DNA of 64,000 bases from Candidatus Gemmiger excrementigallinarum. GTDB lineage: Bacteria > Bacillota > Clostridia > Oscillospirales > Ruminococcaceae. Location: contig DXBP01000049.1 in NCBI GenBank assembly GCA_019116445.1, positions 78,860 through 142,859 on the forward strand, in the 5' to 3' direction. Position numbers and translations under genes: made by a program. The notes below the pieces were generated by a model. The model had not been told where the DNA came from, searched no databases, and worked only from the letters and a program-made list of their open reading frames with translations. Positions within the stretch are counted from its first letter, which is position 1. Every line of letters starts with the position of its first letter. This document shows, piece after piece, positions 25,259 through 33,184 of this stretch.

Positions 25259-25307
25259 TGTATGACTTCGCCGCCGGCGTGCGGGGAAGTTGTATGGGTC
25301 TGTTTTT
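25254..25307 (+). terminator. Conditional terminator before the PTS gene
   Basis: Arms 25254-25269 and 25286-25301 form a 16-bp stem with four G-U pairs and no mismatch, followed by GTTTTTAT. It shares five bases with the RAT-like element. Confidence 0.85.
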
Positions 25308-25352
25308 ATATATGTCCCTGTTACATTTTTTTAGGAAATAGGAGGAACCTGT

Positions 25353-27488
25353 ATGAAAGACAAGATCTTTGGCGTTCTGCAGCGCGTGGGCCGTTCGTTT
25401 ATGCTGCCCATCGCCCTGCTGCCGGTCGCCGGCCTGCTGCTGGGTATCGGCAGCTCGTTCACCAACGAAACCATGCTGGAGGCCTACGGCCTGACCGGCA
25501 TCATCCACCAGGGCACCCCGCTGTACACCGTGCTGGACATCATGAACCAGTGCGGCAGCGCCGTGTTCAACAACCTGGCCCTGCTCTTCGCCATGGGCGT
25601 CGCCATCGGTATGGCCAAGAAGGAGAAGGAAGTCGCGGCTCTCTCCGGTGCCATTGCCTACCTGGTCATGAACACCGCCATCAGCGCCATGATCAACGCC
25701 GCCGGCGGCGTGGAGGCCATGGCCCCCAACACCACCACCTCCATGCTGGGCATTACCACCCTGCAGATGGGCGTCTTCGGCGGTATCATCGTCGGTCTGG
25801 GCGTGGCGGCACTGCACAACCGCTTCTATAAGACCCAGCTGCCCCAGGTGCTGTCCTTCTTCGGCGGCACCCGCTTCGTGCCCATCGTCTGCACCGCCGT
25901 CTATCTGGTGGTGGGCATCGTCATGTTCTACGTCTGGCCCGTGGTCCAGACCGGCATCGGTATGCTGGGCAACCTGGTGCTGGGTTCCGGTTATGTGGGC
26001 ACCTGGCTTTACGGCCTCATCGAGCGTGCCCTGATCCCCTTCGGCCTGCACCATGTGTTCTATATGCCCTTCTGGCAGACCGCTGTGGGCGGTACCGCCG
26101 TCATCGACGGTGTCACCGTCCAGGGCGCCCAGAACATCTTCTTTGCGGAGCTGGCCTCCAAGGCAACCACCGAGTTCTCGGTTTCCGCCACCCGGTTTAT
26201 GGCCGGTAAGTTCCCCCTCATGATCTTCGGCCTGCCCGGTGCGGCCCTGGCCATGTACCGCGCCGCCCGCCCCGAAAAACGCAAGGTCGTGGCCGGCCTG
26301 CTGCTCTCCGCCGCGCTGACATCCATGCTCACCGGTATCACCGAACCCCTGGAATTCACCTTCCTCTTTGTGGCGCCTGCCATGTACGCCGTCCACTGCG
26401 TCTATGCCGGTCTGGCCTATATGCTCATGCACATCTTTAACGTGGGCGTGGGCATGACCTTCTCCGGCGGCCTCATCGACCTTACCCTCTTCGGCATCCT
26501 GCAGGGCAACGCCAAGACCCACTGGATCTGGGTGGTCATCGTGGGCGTGTTCTACTTCGTGCTCTACTACTTCACCTTCTACTTCATGATCACCAAAATG
26601 AACCTCAAGACCCCCGGCCGTGAGGACGATGGTGAGGAAACCAAACTCTATACCCGCGCCGACTTCAAGGAAAAGACCGGCGTAGGTCCCGACGCTTCCG
26701 GTGCCAAGAGCAGCGACGGGGTTTCGGCCCTGATCCTTCAGGGTCTGGGCGGCAAGGCCAACGTGTCCGATGTGGACTGCTGCGCCACCCGTCTGCGCGT
26801 CACCGTTGTGGACCCCGCCAAGGTCAACGACGTCCTGCTCCGTCAGAGCGGCGCTTCCGGCGTGGTGCATAAGGGCGACGGCATCCAGGTCATCTACGGA
26901 CCCCAGGTGGCGGTCATCAAGTCCAACCTGGTGGACTATATGGAAAGCCCGGCTTCCGACGCCCCTGCGGCTGTGGAAACCCCGGCGCCCGCCGCTGAAC
27001 CTGCCAAGAAGGAAGAAGCCCCCAAGGAGGCTGTCCCTGCCGAAACCCTCGGCGCCCACCTGGCGGGCACCGTGGTGGCCATGGCCGATGTGAAGGATGA
27101 AGCCTTCGCCTCCGGCGTGCTGGGCGACGGCGTGGCCATTGAACCCACCGAGGGCAAACTCGTTGCCCCGGCGGATGCCACCGTGGATAACCTCTTCGAT
27201 ACCCACCATGCCATCGGCCTGGTGACCGAGGGCGGTGCCGAACTGCTGCTGCACATCGGCATCGACACCGTCAAGCTGAACGGCGAGCACTTCACCGCCC
27301 ACGTAAAGAACGGCCAGAAGGTCAAGAAGGGCGACCTGCTCATCAGCTTTGACATCGACGCCATCAAGGCGGCGGGCTACCTGGTCACCACGCCCATGAT
27401 CGTCTGCAACACCGACCGCTATGCCGCGGTCAAGACCCTGGCGGAAGGCGAAGTGAAGCCCGGCCAGGACCTGCTGCGGGTGGAGTAA
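25353..27488 (+). CDS. ptsG: PTS EIICBA, glucose/N-acetylglucosamine/maltose family
   Basis: 711 residues, all three PTS domains in one chain. The EIIC membrane domain (about 1-430) begins FGVLQRVGRSFMLPIALLPVAG. EIIB (about 450-535) carries the phospho-cysteine in DVDCCATRLRV (about 475). A Pro/Ala/Glu linker (about 535-565) follows, then EIIA (about 570-711) with the phospho-His in LLLHIGIDTVKL (about 632). It imports and phosphorylates a hexose, most likely glucose. GGAGGAACCT precedes the start. Expression depends on the RAT and terminator upstream and hence on the adjacent LicT-type protein. Confidence 0.93.
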   Translation: MKDKIFGVLQRVGRSFMLPIALLPVAGLLLGIGSSFTNETMLEAYGLTGIIHQGTPLYTVLDIMNQCGSAVFNNLALLFAMGVAIGMAKKEKEVAALSGAIAYLVMNTAISAMINAAGGVEAMAPNTTTSMLGITTLQMGVFGGIIVGLGVAALHNRFYKTQLPQVLSFFGGTRFVPIVCTAVYLVVGIVMFYVWPVVQTGIGMLGNLVLGSGYVGTWLYGLIERALIPFGLHHVFYMPFWQTAVGGTAVIDGVTVQGAQNIFFAELASKATTEFSVSATRFMAGKFPLMIFGLPGAALAMYRAARPEKRKVVAGLLLSAALTSMLTGITEPLEFTFLFVAPAMYAVHCVYAGLAYMLMHIFNVGVGMTFSGGLIDLTLFGILQGNAKTHWIWVVIVGVFYFVLYYFTFYFMITKMNLKTPGREDDGEETKLYTRADFKEKTGVGPDASGAKSSDGVSALILQGLGGKANVSDVDCCATRLRVTVVDPAKVNDVLLRQSGASGVVHKGDGIQVIYGPQVAVIKSNLVDYMESPASDAPAAVETPAPAAEPAKKEEAPKEAVPAETLGAHLAGTVVAMADVKDEAFASGVLGDGVAIEPTEGKLVAPADATVDNLFDTHHAIGLVTEGGAELLLHIGIDTVKLNGEHFTAHVKNGQKVKKGDLLISFDIDAIKAAGYLVTTPMIVCNTDRYAAVKTLAEGEVKPGQDLLRVE

Positions 27489-27512
27489 ATCCTGCCGCAG
27501 CCGGCACAATAC

Positions 27513-27548
27513 AAAAGGAGCGTCCGCGTGAGCGGACGCTCCTTTTTT
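27513..27548. terminator. Terminator between the PTS gene and the convergent ferredoxin gene
   Basis: Stem AAAAGGAGCGTCCGC / GCGGACGCTCCTTTT with loop GTGA and a T run on the plus strand. The A run on the left gives a T run on the minus strand too, so it can work both ways. Confidence 0.9.
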
Positions 27549-27561
27549 GTGCTGCAAACTC

Positions 27562-28305
27562 TTACAGGAACAGCTCGTTCTCCTTGCGGGCGGAGCACAG
27601 GGGCTTCAGGGCCAGTTCCAGCCCGCCCACCAGCACGGGGTTCAGGGCCCGGGCGTGCACCGGGCACTGGGCAATGCACCGCATACAGCTGATGCACTTG
27701 CTGCTGTCGGTGACTTTGGGGTCTGCGGCGTCGATGGCGCCCACCGGGCAGACGGCGGCACAGCGGCCGCAGGCAGTGCAGCCCTTGCCCGCCTGGGGCA
27801 CGATGCTGCGCACGCCGCGCTTTTTGTAAGGGCGGTTGCCGGGCAGGGCCGGGGCGGTGGTGTCCCCGGCATCCAGTTTGGCCTGGATCTTGGCCCAGAA
27901 ATCCCGCAGCACGGCTTTGTCGGCCTCGTCGGGGCGGCCTGCGGCATACTTGCGGGCGATGGAATGTTCCGCCAGGGCAGCCACAGCGGCCACGGTGCGG
28001 AACCCGGCAGCCTGGGCGGTATCCGCCAGTTCGGTCAGGGTATCCTCGTAGGCGCGGTTGCCGTACACACAAACCAGCACCGCCCGGGCGCCGCCGCCCT
28101 GTACCCGGCTCAGGCGCTCCACGGCGATTTCCGGCACGCGGCCCCCGTAGGAGGGCACCGCGATGACCGCCACGTCCTGTTCGGTCAGGGGCACGGCGCT
28201 GAAATCCAGGCTGCGGTCACACAGGTCCACCACCTGGCCGCCCGCCAGGGCGTTGGCTACGGCCTGGGTGCCGCCGGTGGGGCTGAAGATCAGTTGATAC
28301 ACCAT
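27562..28305 (-). CDS. EFR1-family ferredoxin with flavodoxin-like domain
   Basis: 247 residues starting MVYQLIFSPTGGTQ; an ATG two codons upstream is too close to GAAGG. The N-terminal flavodoxin-like half (FSPTGGTQAVANAL, VPSYGGRVP) is joined to a C-terminal bacterial ferredoxin domain. Two 4Fe-4S motifs are visible: CTACGRCAAVCP and CISCMRCIAQCP. The EFR1 family is common in anaerobic Firmicutes and presumably moves electrons between a flavin and Fe-S centres. No partner enzyme is encoded beside it. Confidence 0.9.
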   Translation of the reverse strand: MVYQLIFSPTGGTQAVANALAGGQVVDLCDRSLDFSAVPLTEQDVAVIAVPSYGGRVPEIAVERLSRVQGGGARAVLVCVYGNRAYEDTLTELADTAQAAGFRTVAAVAALAEHSIARKYAAGRPDEADKAVLRDFWAKIQAKLDAGDTTAPALPGNRPYKKRGVRSIVPQAGKGCTACGRCAAVCPVGAIDAADPKVTDSSKCISCMRCIAQCPVHARALNPVLVGGLELALKPLCSARKENELFL

Positions 28306-28423
28306 TTGCATTGCCTTCTTTATATATAGGGTGCCTTTATCATACAAAATCCCGGGCGGTTTGTACAGCCCCCGGGGGAAAAATCGGATATTTTGTGAAC
28401 GTTCATTGCATGAAATGTTAATA

Positions 28424-28467
28424 TTAGCACTCTATGCTTGACAGTGCTAATTTTTCGGTGCTATAAT
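28424..28467 (+). promoter_or_regulatory. CIRCE operator overlapping a sigma-A promoter
   Basis: TTAGCACTC (28424-28432), 9-nt spacer, CAGTGCTAA (28442-28450): the CIRCE inverted repeat with one departure from consensus. It overlaps TTGACA (28438-28443), which is followed after 18 nt by TATAAT (28462-28467). HrcA binding here would block transcription of the small heat-shock gene. Confidence 0.92.
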
Positions 28468-28589
28468 AAAGGCGTTCCAAGGGAACAGGGCGAAAGCCCC
28501 GGCGGAAGACCTGCCGCCCCGGGAACGGAAAATTCACCTAAGACACCGGAAAAACACCGGTATCCGATAAATTTTGGGAGGCATGACCT

Positions 28590-29060
28590 ATGATGATGGT
28601 TCCTTATATGTTTCACGATGCTTTGTTGGATGACTGGTTCCAGAGCGATTGGGACCGCGACTTTGACCGCATGATGCGGGCTTCTGACCCGCGCCGCGTG
28701 TTTGGCAAACGCAGTGCCAATGTGATGAAGACCGACGTGCGGGAAACCGAAACCGGCTACGATATGTTCGTGGACCTGCCGGGCTTCAAGAAGGAAGACG
28801 TGAAGCTGGACCTGCAGAACGGCTACCTGACCATCACGGCCAGCCGCAACGAGGACCGGGACGAGAAGGACGACCAGGGGCATTACATCCGTCAGGAGCG
28901 GTACACCGGCTCCTGCGCCCGCAGCTTCTATGTGGGCGACCAGATCAAGCCCGAGGATGTGAAGGCCAGCTTCAAGGACGGCATCCTGGAACTGAGCCTG
29001 CCCAAGGCGGAGGCCAAAAAACTGCCGGATAAGCAGCCCAATCAGATCGAGATCCTGTAA
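28590..29060 (+). CDS. hsp20: Small heat-shock protein Hsp20/alpha-crystallin
   Basis: 156 residues with the alpha-crystallin domain at about 45-140 (VRETETGYDMFVDLPGFKKED and the hallmark FKDGILELSLPK near the C-terminus) and a C-terminal IEIL of the I-x-I type used for oligomer formation. It is an ATP-independent holdase that keeps unfolding proteins soluble. GGGAGGCATGACCT precedes the first of three consecutive Met codons. Regulation by HrcA is read from the CIRCE element, and a 120-nt leader separates promoter and start. Confidence 0.95.
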   Translation: MMMVPYMFHDALLDDWFQSDWDRDFDRMMRASDPRRVFGKRSANVMKTDVRETETGYDMFVDLPGFKKEDVKLDLQNGYLTITASRNEDRDEKDDQGHYIRQERYTGSCARSFYVGDQIKPEDVKASFKDGILELSLPKAEAKKLPDKQPNQIEIL

Positions 29061-29105
29061 CCGCGGCGCGGCCAGCCGCCCGCACCTCCATATTTCATAG
29101 AGAAA

Positions 29106-29143
29106 CGGGGCGTCCCCTTTGCCGGGGGCGCCCCGCTCTTTTG
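29106..29143 (+). terminator. Terminator after hsp20
   Basis: CGGGGCG-CCCC / GGGG-CGCCCCG hairpin followed by CTCTTTTG. Confidence 0.85.
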
Positions 29144-29155
29144 TGAAAATTATCA

Positions 29156-29184
29156 TTGACATTTTTAGAACGATGTGGTACGAT
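29156..29184 (+). promoter_or_regulatory. Promoter of the polyamine operon leader
   Basis: TTGACA (29156-29161), 17-nt spacer, TACGAT (29179-29184). A start near 29190 would give a leader of about 400 nt before speA. Confidence 0.75.
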
Positions 29185-29527
29185 AACCACGATTTTGAAA
29201 GACGAATCGTGTAGGAGTTTTTCAAAGCAATTTACCTAGGACCGCCCATCAGGGGCTAAGGCCATACGGACAGCCGGGTCCACTGCCGATCGGCAACTTG
29301 GGTTGCCTTATTGATTGAGTTAAAAGCTCAAATTTTATAAGTTGGTTCCTTTTGATAACCAGAAATTGCGTGCACCTCACGCAGACTTGTGAAACGGTCA
29401 ATAAGAGTAGTAAAAGTAGAATTGCTATATAGACTCTGGACACGATACGCCAAAGATACAAAAGCCCCGCCCTTGCCCTCGCTTTATGGAGGACAGGGCG
29501 CTTTGCGGCGAAAAATGGCGAAAGACA
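29185..29527 (+). ncRNA. Structured leader RNA upstream of speA, candidate riboswitch or attenuator
   Basis: No coding frame with a ribosome site is visible, but many small hairpins are: GGCAAC/GTTGCC (29292-29307), TTGAG/CTCAA (29315-29331), TGGTT/AACCA (29343-29361), TGCGTG/CACGCA (29367-29383) and AGAGT/ACTCT (29404-29437). A long-range helix between 29201-29212 and 29440-29451 can enclose them all. At the 5' end a local hairpin CACGATT/AATCGTG (29188-29211) competes with that helix. Segment 29381-29391 can pair over 11 bp with the left arm of the terminator that follows. I do not recognise a known family: no T-box, lysine, SAM, TPP or ykkC signature is seen. Confidence 0.65.
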
Positions 29528-29566
29528 ACGCAAGTCTGCACCCAATGGTGTGGCTTGCGTTTTTTG
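29528..29566 (+). terminator. Attenuator terminator immediately before speA
   Basis: ACGCAAGTCTGCACC pairs with GGTGTGGCTTGCGT (one bulge, G-U pairs) around loop CAAT, then TTTTTT. The speA ribosome site follows about 20 nt later, so termination here would shut off the whole operon. Confidence 0.88.
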
Positions 29567-29595
29567 TTTGGAGGAACCACGGGACGGAGGAAAAC

Positions 29596-31062
29596 ATGAA
29601 CGGGAACGGAAACCACACCCGTCTGGACCAGCGCCGCGCGCCGATCCACGAGGCGCTGGAAAATTTCCGCCGCATGCGGGTGGTGCCTTTTGATGTGCCC
29701 GGCCACAAGCGCGGCCGCGGCAACCCCGAACTGACGGCCTTTCTGGGCCAGCAGTGCGTGGGCGTGGATGTGAACAGCATGAAACCCCTGGACAATCTCT
29801 GCCACCCGGTGTCGGTCATCCGGGAAGCGGAGGAACTGGCCGCCGATGCCTTCGGCGCGGCCCACGCCTTTTTAATGGTGGGCGGCACCACCAGCTCGGT
29901 ACAGAGCATGGTGCTCACCGCCTGCAAGCGGGGGGACGAGATCATTCTGCCCCGCAACGTGCACCGCAGCGTGCTCAACGCCCTGGTGCTCTGCGGCGCG
30001 GTGCCGGTCTACGTCAACCCCGAGGTGGACCAGCGGCTGGGCATCTCCCTGGGTATGCGGCGGGAACAGGTGGCCAAGGCCATTGCCGAGCACCCCAATG
30101 CGGTGGCGGTGCTGGTGAACAACCCCACCTACTACGGCATCTGCAGCGACCTGCGGGCCATCGTGCGGATGGCCCACGACGCCGGGATGCTCTGCTTGGC
30201 CGATGAAGCCCACGGCACCCACTTCTATTTTGGCGGCGGATTGCCCGTTTCCGCCATGGCGGCGGGGGCCGATATGGCGGCCGTGTCCATGCACAAGAGC
30301 GGCGGCAGCCTGACCCAGTCCAGCCTGCTGCTCTGCGGCCCCAACGTTCATGCGGGCTATGTGCGCCAGATCATCAACCTGACCCAGACTACCTCGGGCA
30401 GCTACCTGCTCATGTCCAGTCTGGATATTTCCCGGCGCAACCTGGCCCTGCGGGGGCGCCAGGTGTTCCACCAGGTGGCCGATATGGCCGAGTACGCCCG
30501 GGAGGAGATCAACGCCATCGGCGGGTACTACGCCTTCGGCAAGGAACTGTGCAACGGCGATTCCATCTTTGACTTCGACACCACCAAGCTCAGCATCCAT
30601 ACCCGGGACATCGGTCTGGCGGGCATCGAAGTCTACGACATCCTGCGGGATGAATATGATATCCAGATCGAGTTCGGTGACATCGGCAACATCCTCGCCT
30701 ACCTTTCCATGGGCGACCGCCCCCAGGAACTGGAGCGGCTGGTCAGCGCCCTGGCCGAGATCAAGCGCCGTTACCACACCGACGGCACCGGCCTGCTCAA
30801 CCAGGAATACATCGACCCCGAGGTGGTGGCCAGTCCCCAGCAGGCCTTCTATGCCGATAAAATCAGCCTGCCCCTGCGGGAAACCGAGGGCCGGGTCTGC
30901 AGCGAGTTCGTCATGTGCTATCCCCCGGGCATTCCCATTCTGGCCCCGGGCGAGCGCATCACCGCCGAAATTCTGGATTACATCGAGTACGCCAAATCCA
31001 AAGGCTGCAGCATGACGGGCCCCGAGGACCCCGACATCCTGCGCCTGAACGTGCTGGCCTGA
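29596..31062 (+). CDS. speA: Arginine (Orn/Lys/Arg-type) decarboxylase
   Basis: 488 residues, PLP-dependent fold-I decarboxylase of the short Gram-positive SpeA type (DVPGHKRGRG at the N-terminus, DEAHGTHFYF, and the PLP lysine in SMHKSGGSLTQSS). In this family it converts arginine to agmatine. The agmatinase two genes downstream supports arginine over lysine or ornithine. GGAGG lies 6 nt before the ATG at 29596; the frame is open further upstream through the terminator, which is not coding. It is the first gene of the polyamine operon and is controlled by the leader. Confidence 0.93.
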   Translation: MNGNGNHTRLDQRRAPIHEALENFRRMRVVPFDVPGHKRGRGNPELTAFLGQQCVGVDVNSMKPLDNLCHPVSVIREAEELAADAFGAAHAFLMVGGTTSSVQSMVLTACKRGDEIILPRNVHRSVLNALVLCGAVPVYVNPEVDQRLGISLGMRREQVAKAIAEHPNAVAVLVNNPTYYGICSDLRAIVRMAHDAGMLCLADEAHGTHFYFGGGLPVSAMAAGADMAAVSMHKSGGSLTQSSLLLCGPNVHAGYVRQIINLTQTTSGSYLLMSSLDISRRNLALRGRQVFHQVADMAEYAREEINAIGGYYAFGKELCNGDSIFDFDTTKLSIHTRDIGLAGIEVYDILRDEYDIQIEFGDIGNILAYLSMGDRPQELERLVSALAEIKRRYHTDGTGLLNQEYIDPEVVASPQQAFYADKISLPLRETEGRVCSEFVMCYPPGIPILAPGERITAEILDYIEYAKSKGCSMTGPEDPDILRLNVLA

Positions 31063-31078
31063 GAAGGAGGGTTTTCCC

Positions 31079-31936
31079 ATGGAAATGTGGTTTTCGGAAT
31101 TTCACACCCCGGACGTAAAACACAGCATCCGGGTGGACCGTCAGCTCTATTCCAAGCAGAGCGACTACCAACGCATTGATATTTTTGAAACGCCGGAGTT
31201 TGGCCGGGTACTCACCCTGGACGGCAACGTCATGCTTACCGAGCGGGACGAGTTCATCTACGACGAGATGATCACCCATGTGCCCATGTCGGTGCACCGG
31301 GAAGCCAAGGATATCCTGGTCATCGGCGCCGGTGACGGCGGCGTGGTGCGGGAACTGACCCGCTACGACCGGGTGGAGCGCATCGACCTGGTGGAGATGG
31401 ACCCCATGGTGGTGGAAGCCTGCCGGGCCTATCTGCCGGGCAACGCCTGCCGTATGGACGATCGCCGGGTGCATATCTACTTTGAAAACGCCCTCAAATT
31501 CATCCGCCGGTGCGAGGATGAGTATGACCTCATCATTGTGGACTCCTCGGACCCCTTCGGCCCGTCGGAAGGTCTGTTCACCCGGGAATTTTACGGCAAC
31601 TGCTTCAACGCCCTCAAAGAGGACGGAATCATGGTGAACCAGCAGGGCAGCCCCTTCTATGCCGAGGACGCCAACGCCATGCAGCGCAGCCACAAGCGCA
31701 TTGCCAGCACCTTCCCCATCAGCCGGGTGTACCAGGCGCACATCCCCACCTTTGCGGCGGGCTACTGGCTGTTCGGTTTTGCCAGCAAAAAGTATCATCC
31801 CATCGATGATCTGGACGCCAAGGCCTGGAACGCTTTGAATATGCGTACCCGGTATTACACCACCCGCCTGCATGTGGGTGCATTTTATCTGCCGGCATTT
31901 CTGGAAGAAATGCTGCGGGAAGTGGAGGATCGTTAA
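31079..31936 (+). CDS. speE: Spermidine synthase-family aminopropyltransferase
   Basis: 285 residues with the SpeE pattern: N-terminal beta domain, the decarboxylated-SAM site (VIGAGDGGVVREL, about residues 80-92) and DSSDPFGPSEGLF (about 157-169). The usual reaction moves an aminopropyl group from decarboxylated SAM to putrescine or agmatine. No SAM decarboxylase (speD) lies in the window, so the donor must come from elsewhere in the genome or the enzyme has another role. It is 16 nt after speA (GAAGGAGGG) and shares one base with speB. Confidence 0.93.
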   Translation: MEMWFSEFHTPDVKHSIRVDRQLYSKQSDYQRIDIFETPEFGRVLTLDGNVMLTERDEFIYDEMITHVPMSVHREAKDILVIGAGDGGVVRELTRYDRVERIDLVEMDPMVVEACRAYLPGNACRMDDRRVHIYFENALKFIRRCEDEYDLIIVDSSDPFGPSEGLFTREFYGNCFNALKEDGIMVNQQGSPFYAEDANAMQRSHKRIASTFPISRVYQAHIPTFAAGYWLFGFASKKYHPIDDLDAKAWNALNMRTRYYTTRLHVGAFYLPAFLEEMLREVEDR

Positions 31937-32808
31937 TGCTGCCGCGGAATGTTGAAAACTTTATCGGGTGCGACAGCGCCTACCGCACGGCCCAGATCGT
32001 GCTGTTCGGCGCGCCGTACGATTCCACCACCAGTTACCGCCCCGGCGCCCGGTTCGGCCCGGCGGCCATCCGGCACGAAAGCTACGGTATCGAAACCTAC
32101 AGCCCCTACCAGAACACCGACCTCACCGACTGCGAGATCTTCGACAGCGGCGACCTGGAACTGTGCTTCGGCAGCAGCGAAAGCGCCCTCGTCGACATCG
32201 AATCCCGGGCGGCCGAGATTTTGCGGGACGGCAAGCTGCCCCTGTTGCTGGGCGGCGAACATCTGGTGACCTTGGGTTCCGTGCGGGCGGTGGCGGCCCG
32301 CTACCCGGAACTGCACATCGTCCACTTTGACGCCCACGCCGACCTGCGGGACGATTACCTGGGCGCAAAGCTCAGCCACGCCTGCGTCATCCGCCGCTGC
32401 CACGATATTCTGGGCGACGGACGCATCCATCAGTTCTGCATCCGCAGCGGCGACCGGGAAGAGTTTGACTTTGCCGCTGCCCATACCGATATGCACCGGT
32501 TTGATTTTACGGGGCTTGCGGAACTGACCCAGTGGCTGTGCGATACCAAGGTTCCGGTCTACCTGACCATTGATATGGACTGTCTGGACCCGTCGGCCTT
32601 CCCCGGCACCGGCACGCCGGAAGCAGGGGGCGTCACCTTTGTGCAGCTGCTGGACGCCATCCGCACCGTGACCCGGGCCAACATCGTGGGCGCCGACCTC
32701 AACGAACTGGCCCCCATGCTGGATGCCAGCGGCGTGTCCACCGCCACCGCCTGCAAGACCCTGCGGGAACTGCTGCTGGCGCTGGTACATAACCGGCCCC
32801 ACGTTTGA
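31936..32808 (+). CDS. speB: Agmatinase (ureohydrolase family)
   Basis: 290 residues. It carries the manganese-binding motifs of ureohydrolases: GGEHLVTLG (about 108), HFDAHADLRD (about 132-141) and TIDMDCLDPSAFPGTGTPE (about 210-228). It splits agmatine into putrescine and urea, following SpeA in the pathway. The start codon shares one base with the speE stop (TAATG), so it is translationally coupled. All six metal ligands appear present. Confidence 0.95.
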   Translation: MLPRNVENFIGCDSAYRTAQIVLFGAPYDSTTSYRPGARFGPAAIRHESYGIETYSPYQNTDLTDCEIFDSGDLELCFGSSESALVDIESRAAEILRDGKLPLLLGGEHLVTLGSVRAVAARYPELHIVHFDAHADLRDDYLGAKLSHACVIRRCHDILGDGRIHQFCIRSGDREEFDFAAAHTDMHRFDFTGLAELTQWLCDTKVPVYLTIDMDCLDPSAFPGTGTPEAGGVTFVQLLDAIRTVTRANIVGADLNELAPMLDASGVSTATACKTLRELLLALVHNRPHV

Positions 32809-33184
32809 GGGCGGTTGACCCGGAAGGTTCGCGATGCCGAAAGGCTGCGGAACGTTCCTTTTTGACCGACCAAAAAGGAACCGAAAAAGTCGCCGCTAGT
32901 TCCGAGGCGCGGGGCACGGCTTGGGGGCTGCACGCCCCCAAGACCCCCAAAGAAGAAGTCGCCCACGCCAAAACGGGGAAAAACGCCTGGAAAGACTGTT
33001 TTTCCTGCCGTTTTGGCGGTGCTCCACTTACAATTCGGGCGTGCCCGAACCCCCGCGGCGGCAAAGATTCCGGGTTTTACTTTTTTGTTTTTATATTCGT
33101 TTGGAGTTTTTTCGGTTCCTTTTTTGCAAAAAAGGAACAAAAGCAAAGAAGGAACAACAAATCGTACAAAAAGGAGTCATCACC
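32809..33184. repeat. Hairpin-rich intergenic element inside the polyamine operon, candidate dispersed repeat
   Basis: 376 nt without a supported gene. It is framed by related hairpins: GTTCCTTTTTG / CCAAAAAGGAAC (about 32854-32882) and GGTTCCTTTTTTG / CAAAAAAGGAAC (about 33112-33139). Between them are CTTGGGGG / CCCCCAAG (about 32929-32951) and a 19-bp stem with a 2-nt bulge (32966-32984 with 32998-33018). No U-run terminator closes it. It separates speB from the CASDH gene, which has its own AAAAAGGAG site at 33170. Confidence 0.55.

Noticed and set aside
25146-27557. 803-codon minus-strand frame opposite the PTS gene
   Set aside because: Gly/His/Gln-rich antisense shadow of the EIICBA gene.
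29185-29527. speA leader considered as a T-box, lysine, SAM, ykkC/guanidine, 6S, tmRNA or SRP RNA
   Set aside because: The conserved sequence blocks of these classes were not found by eye; only generic hairpins and the terminator/antiterminator pair are evident. A covariance search could overturn this.
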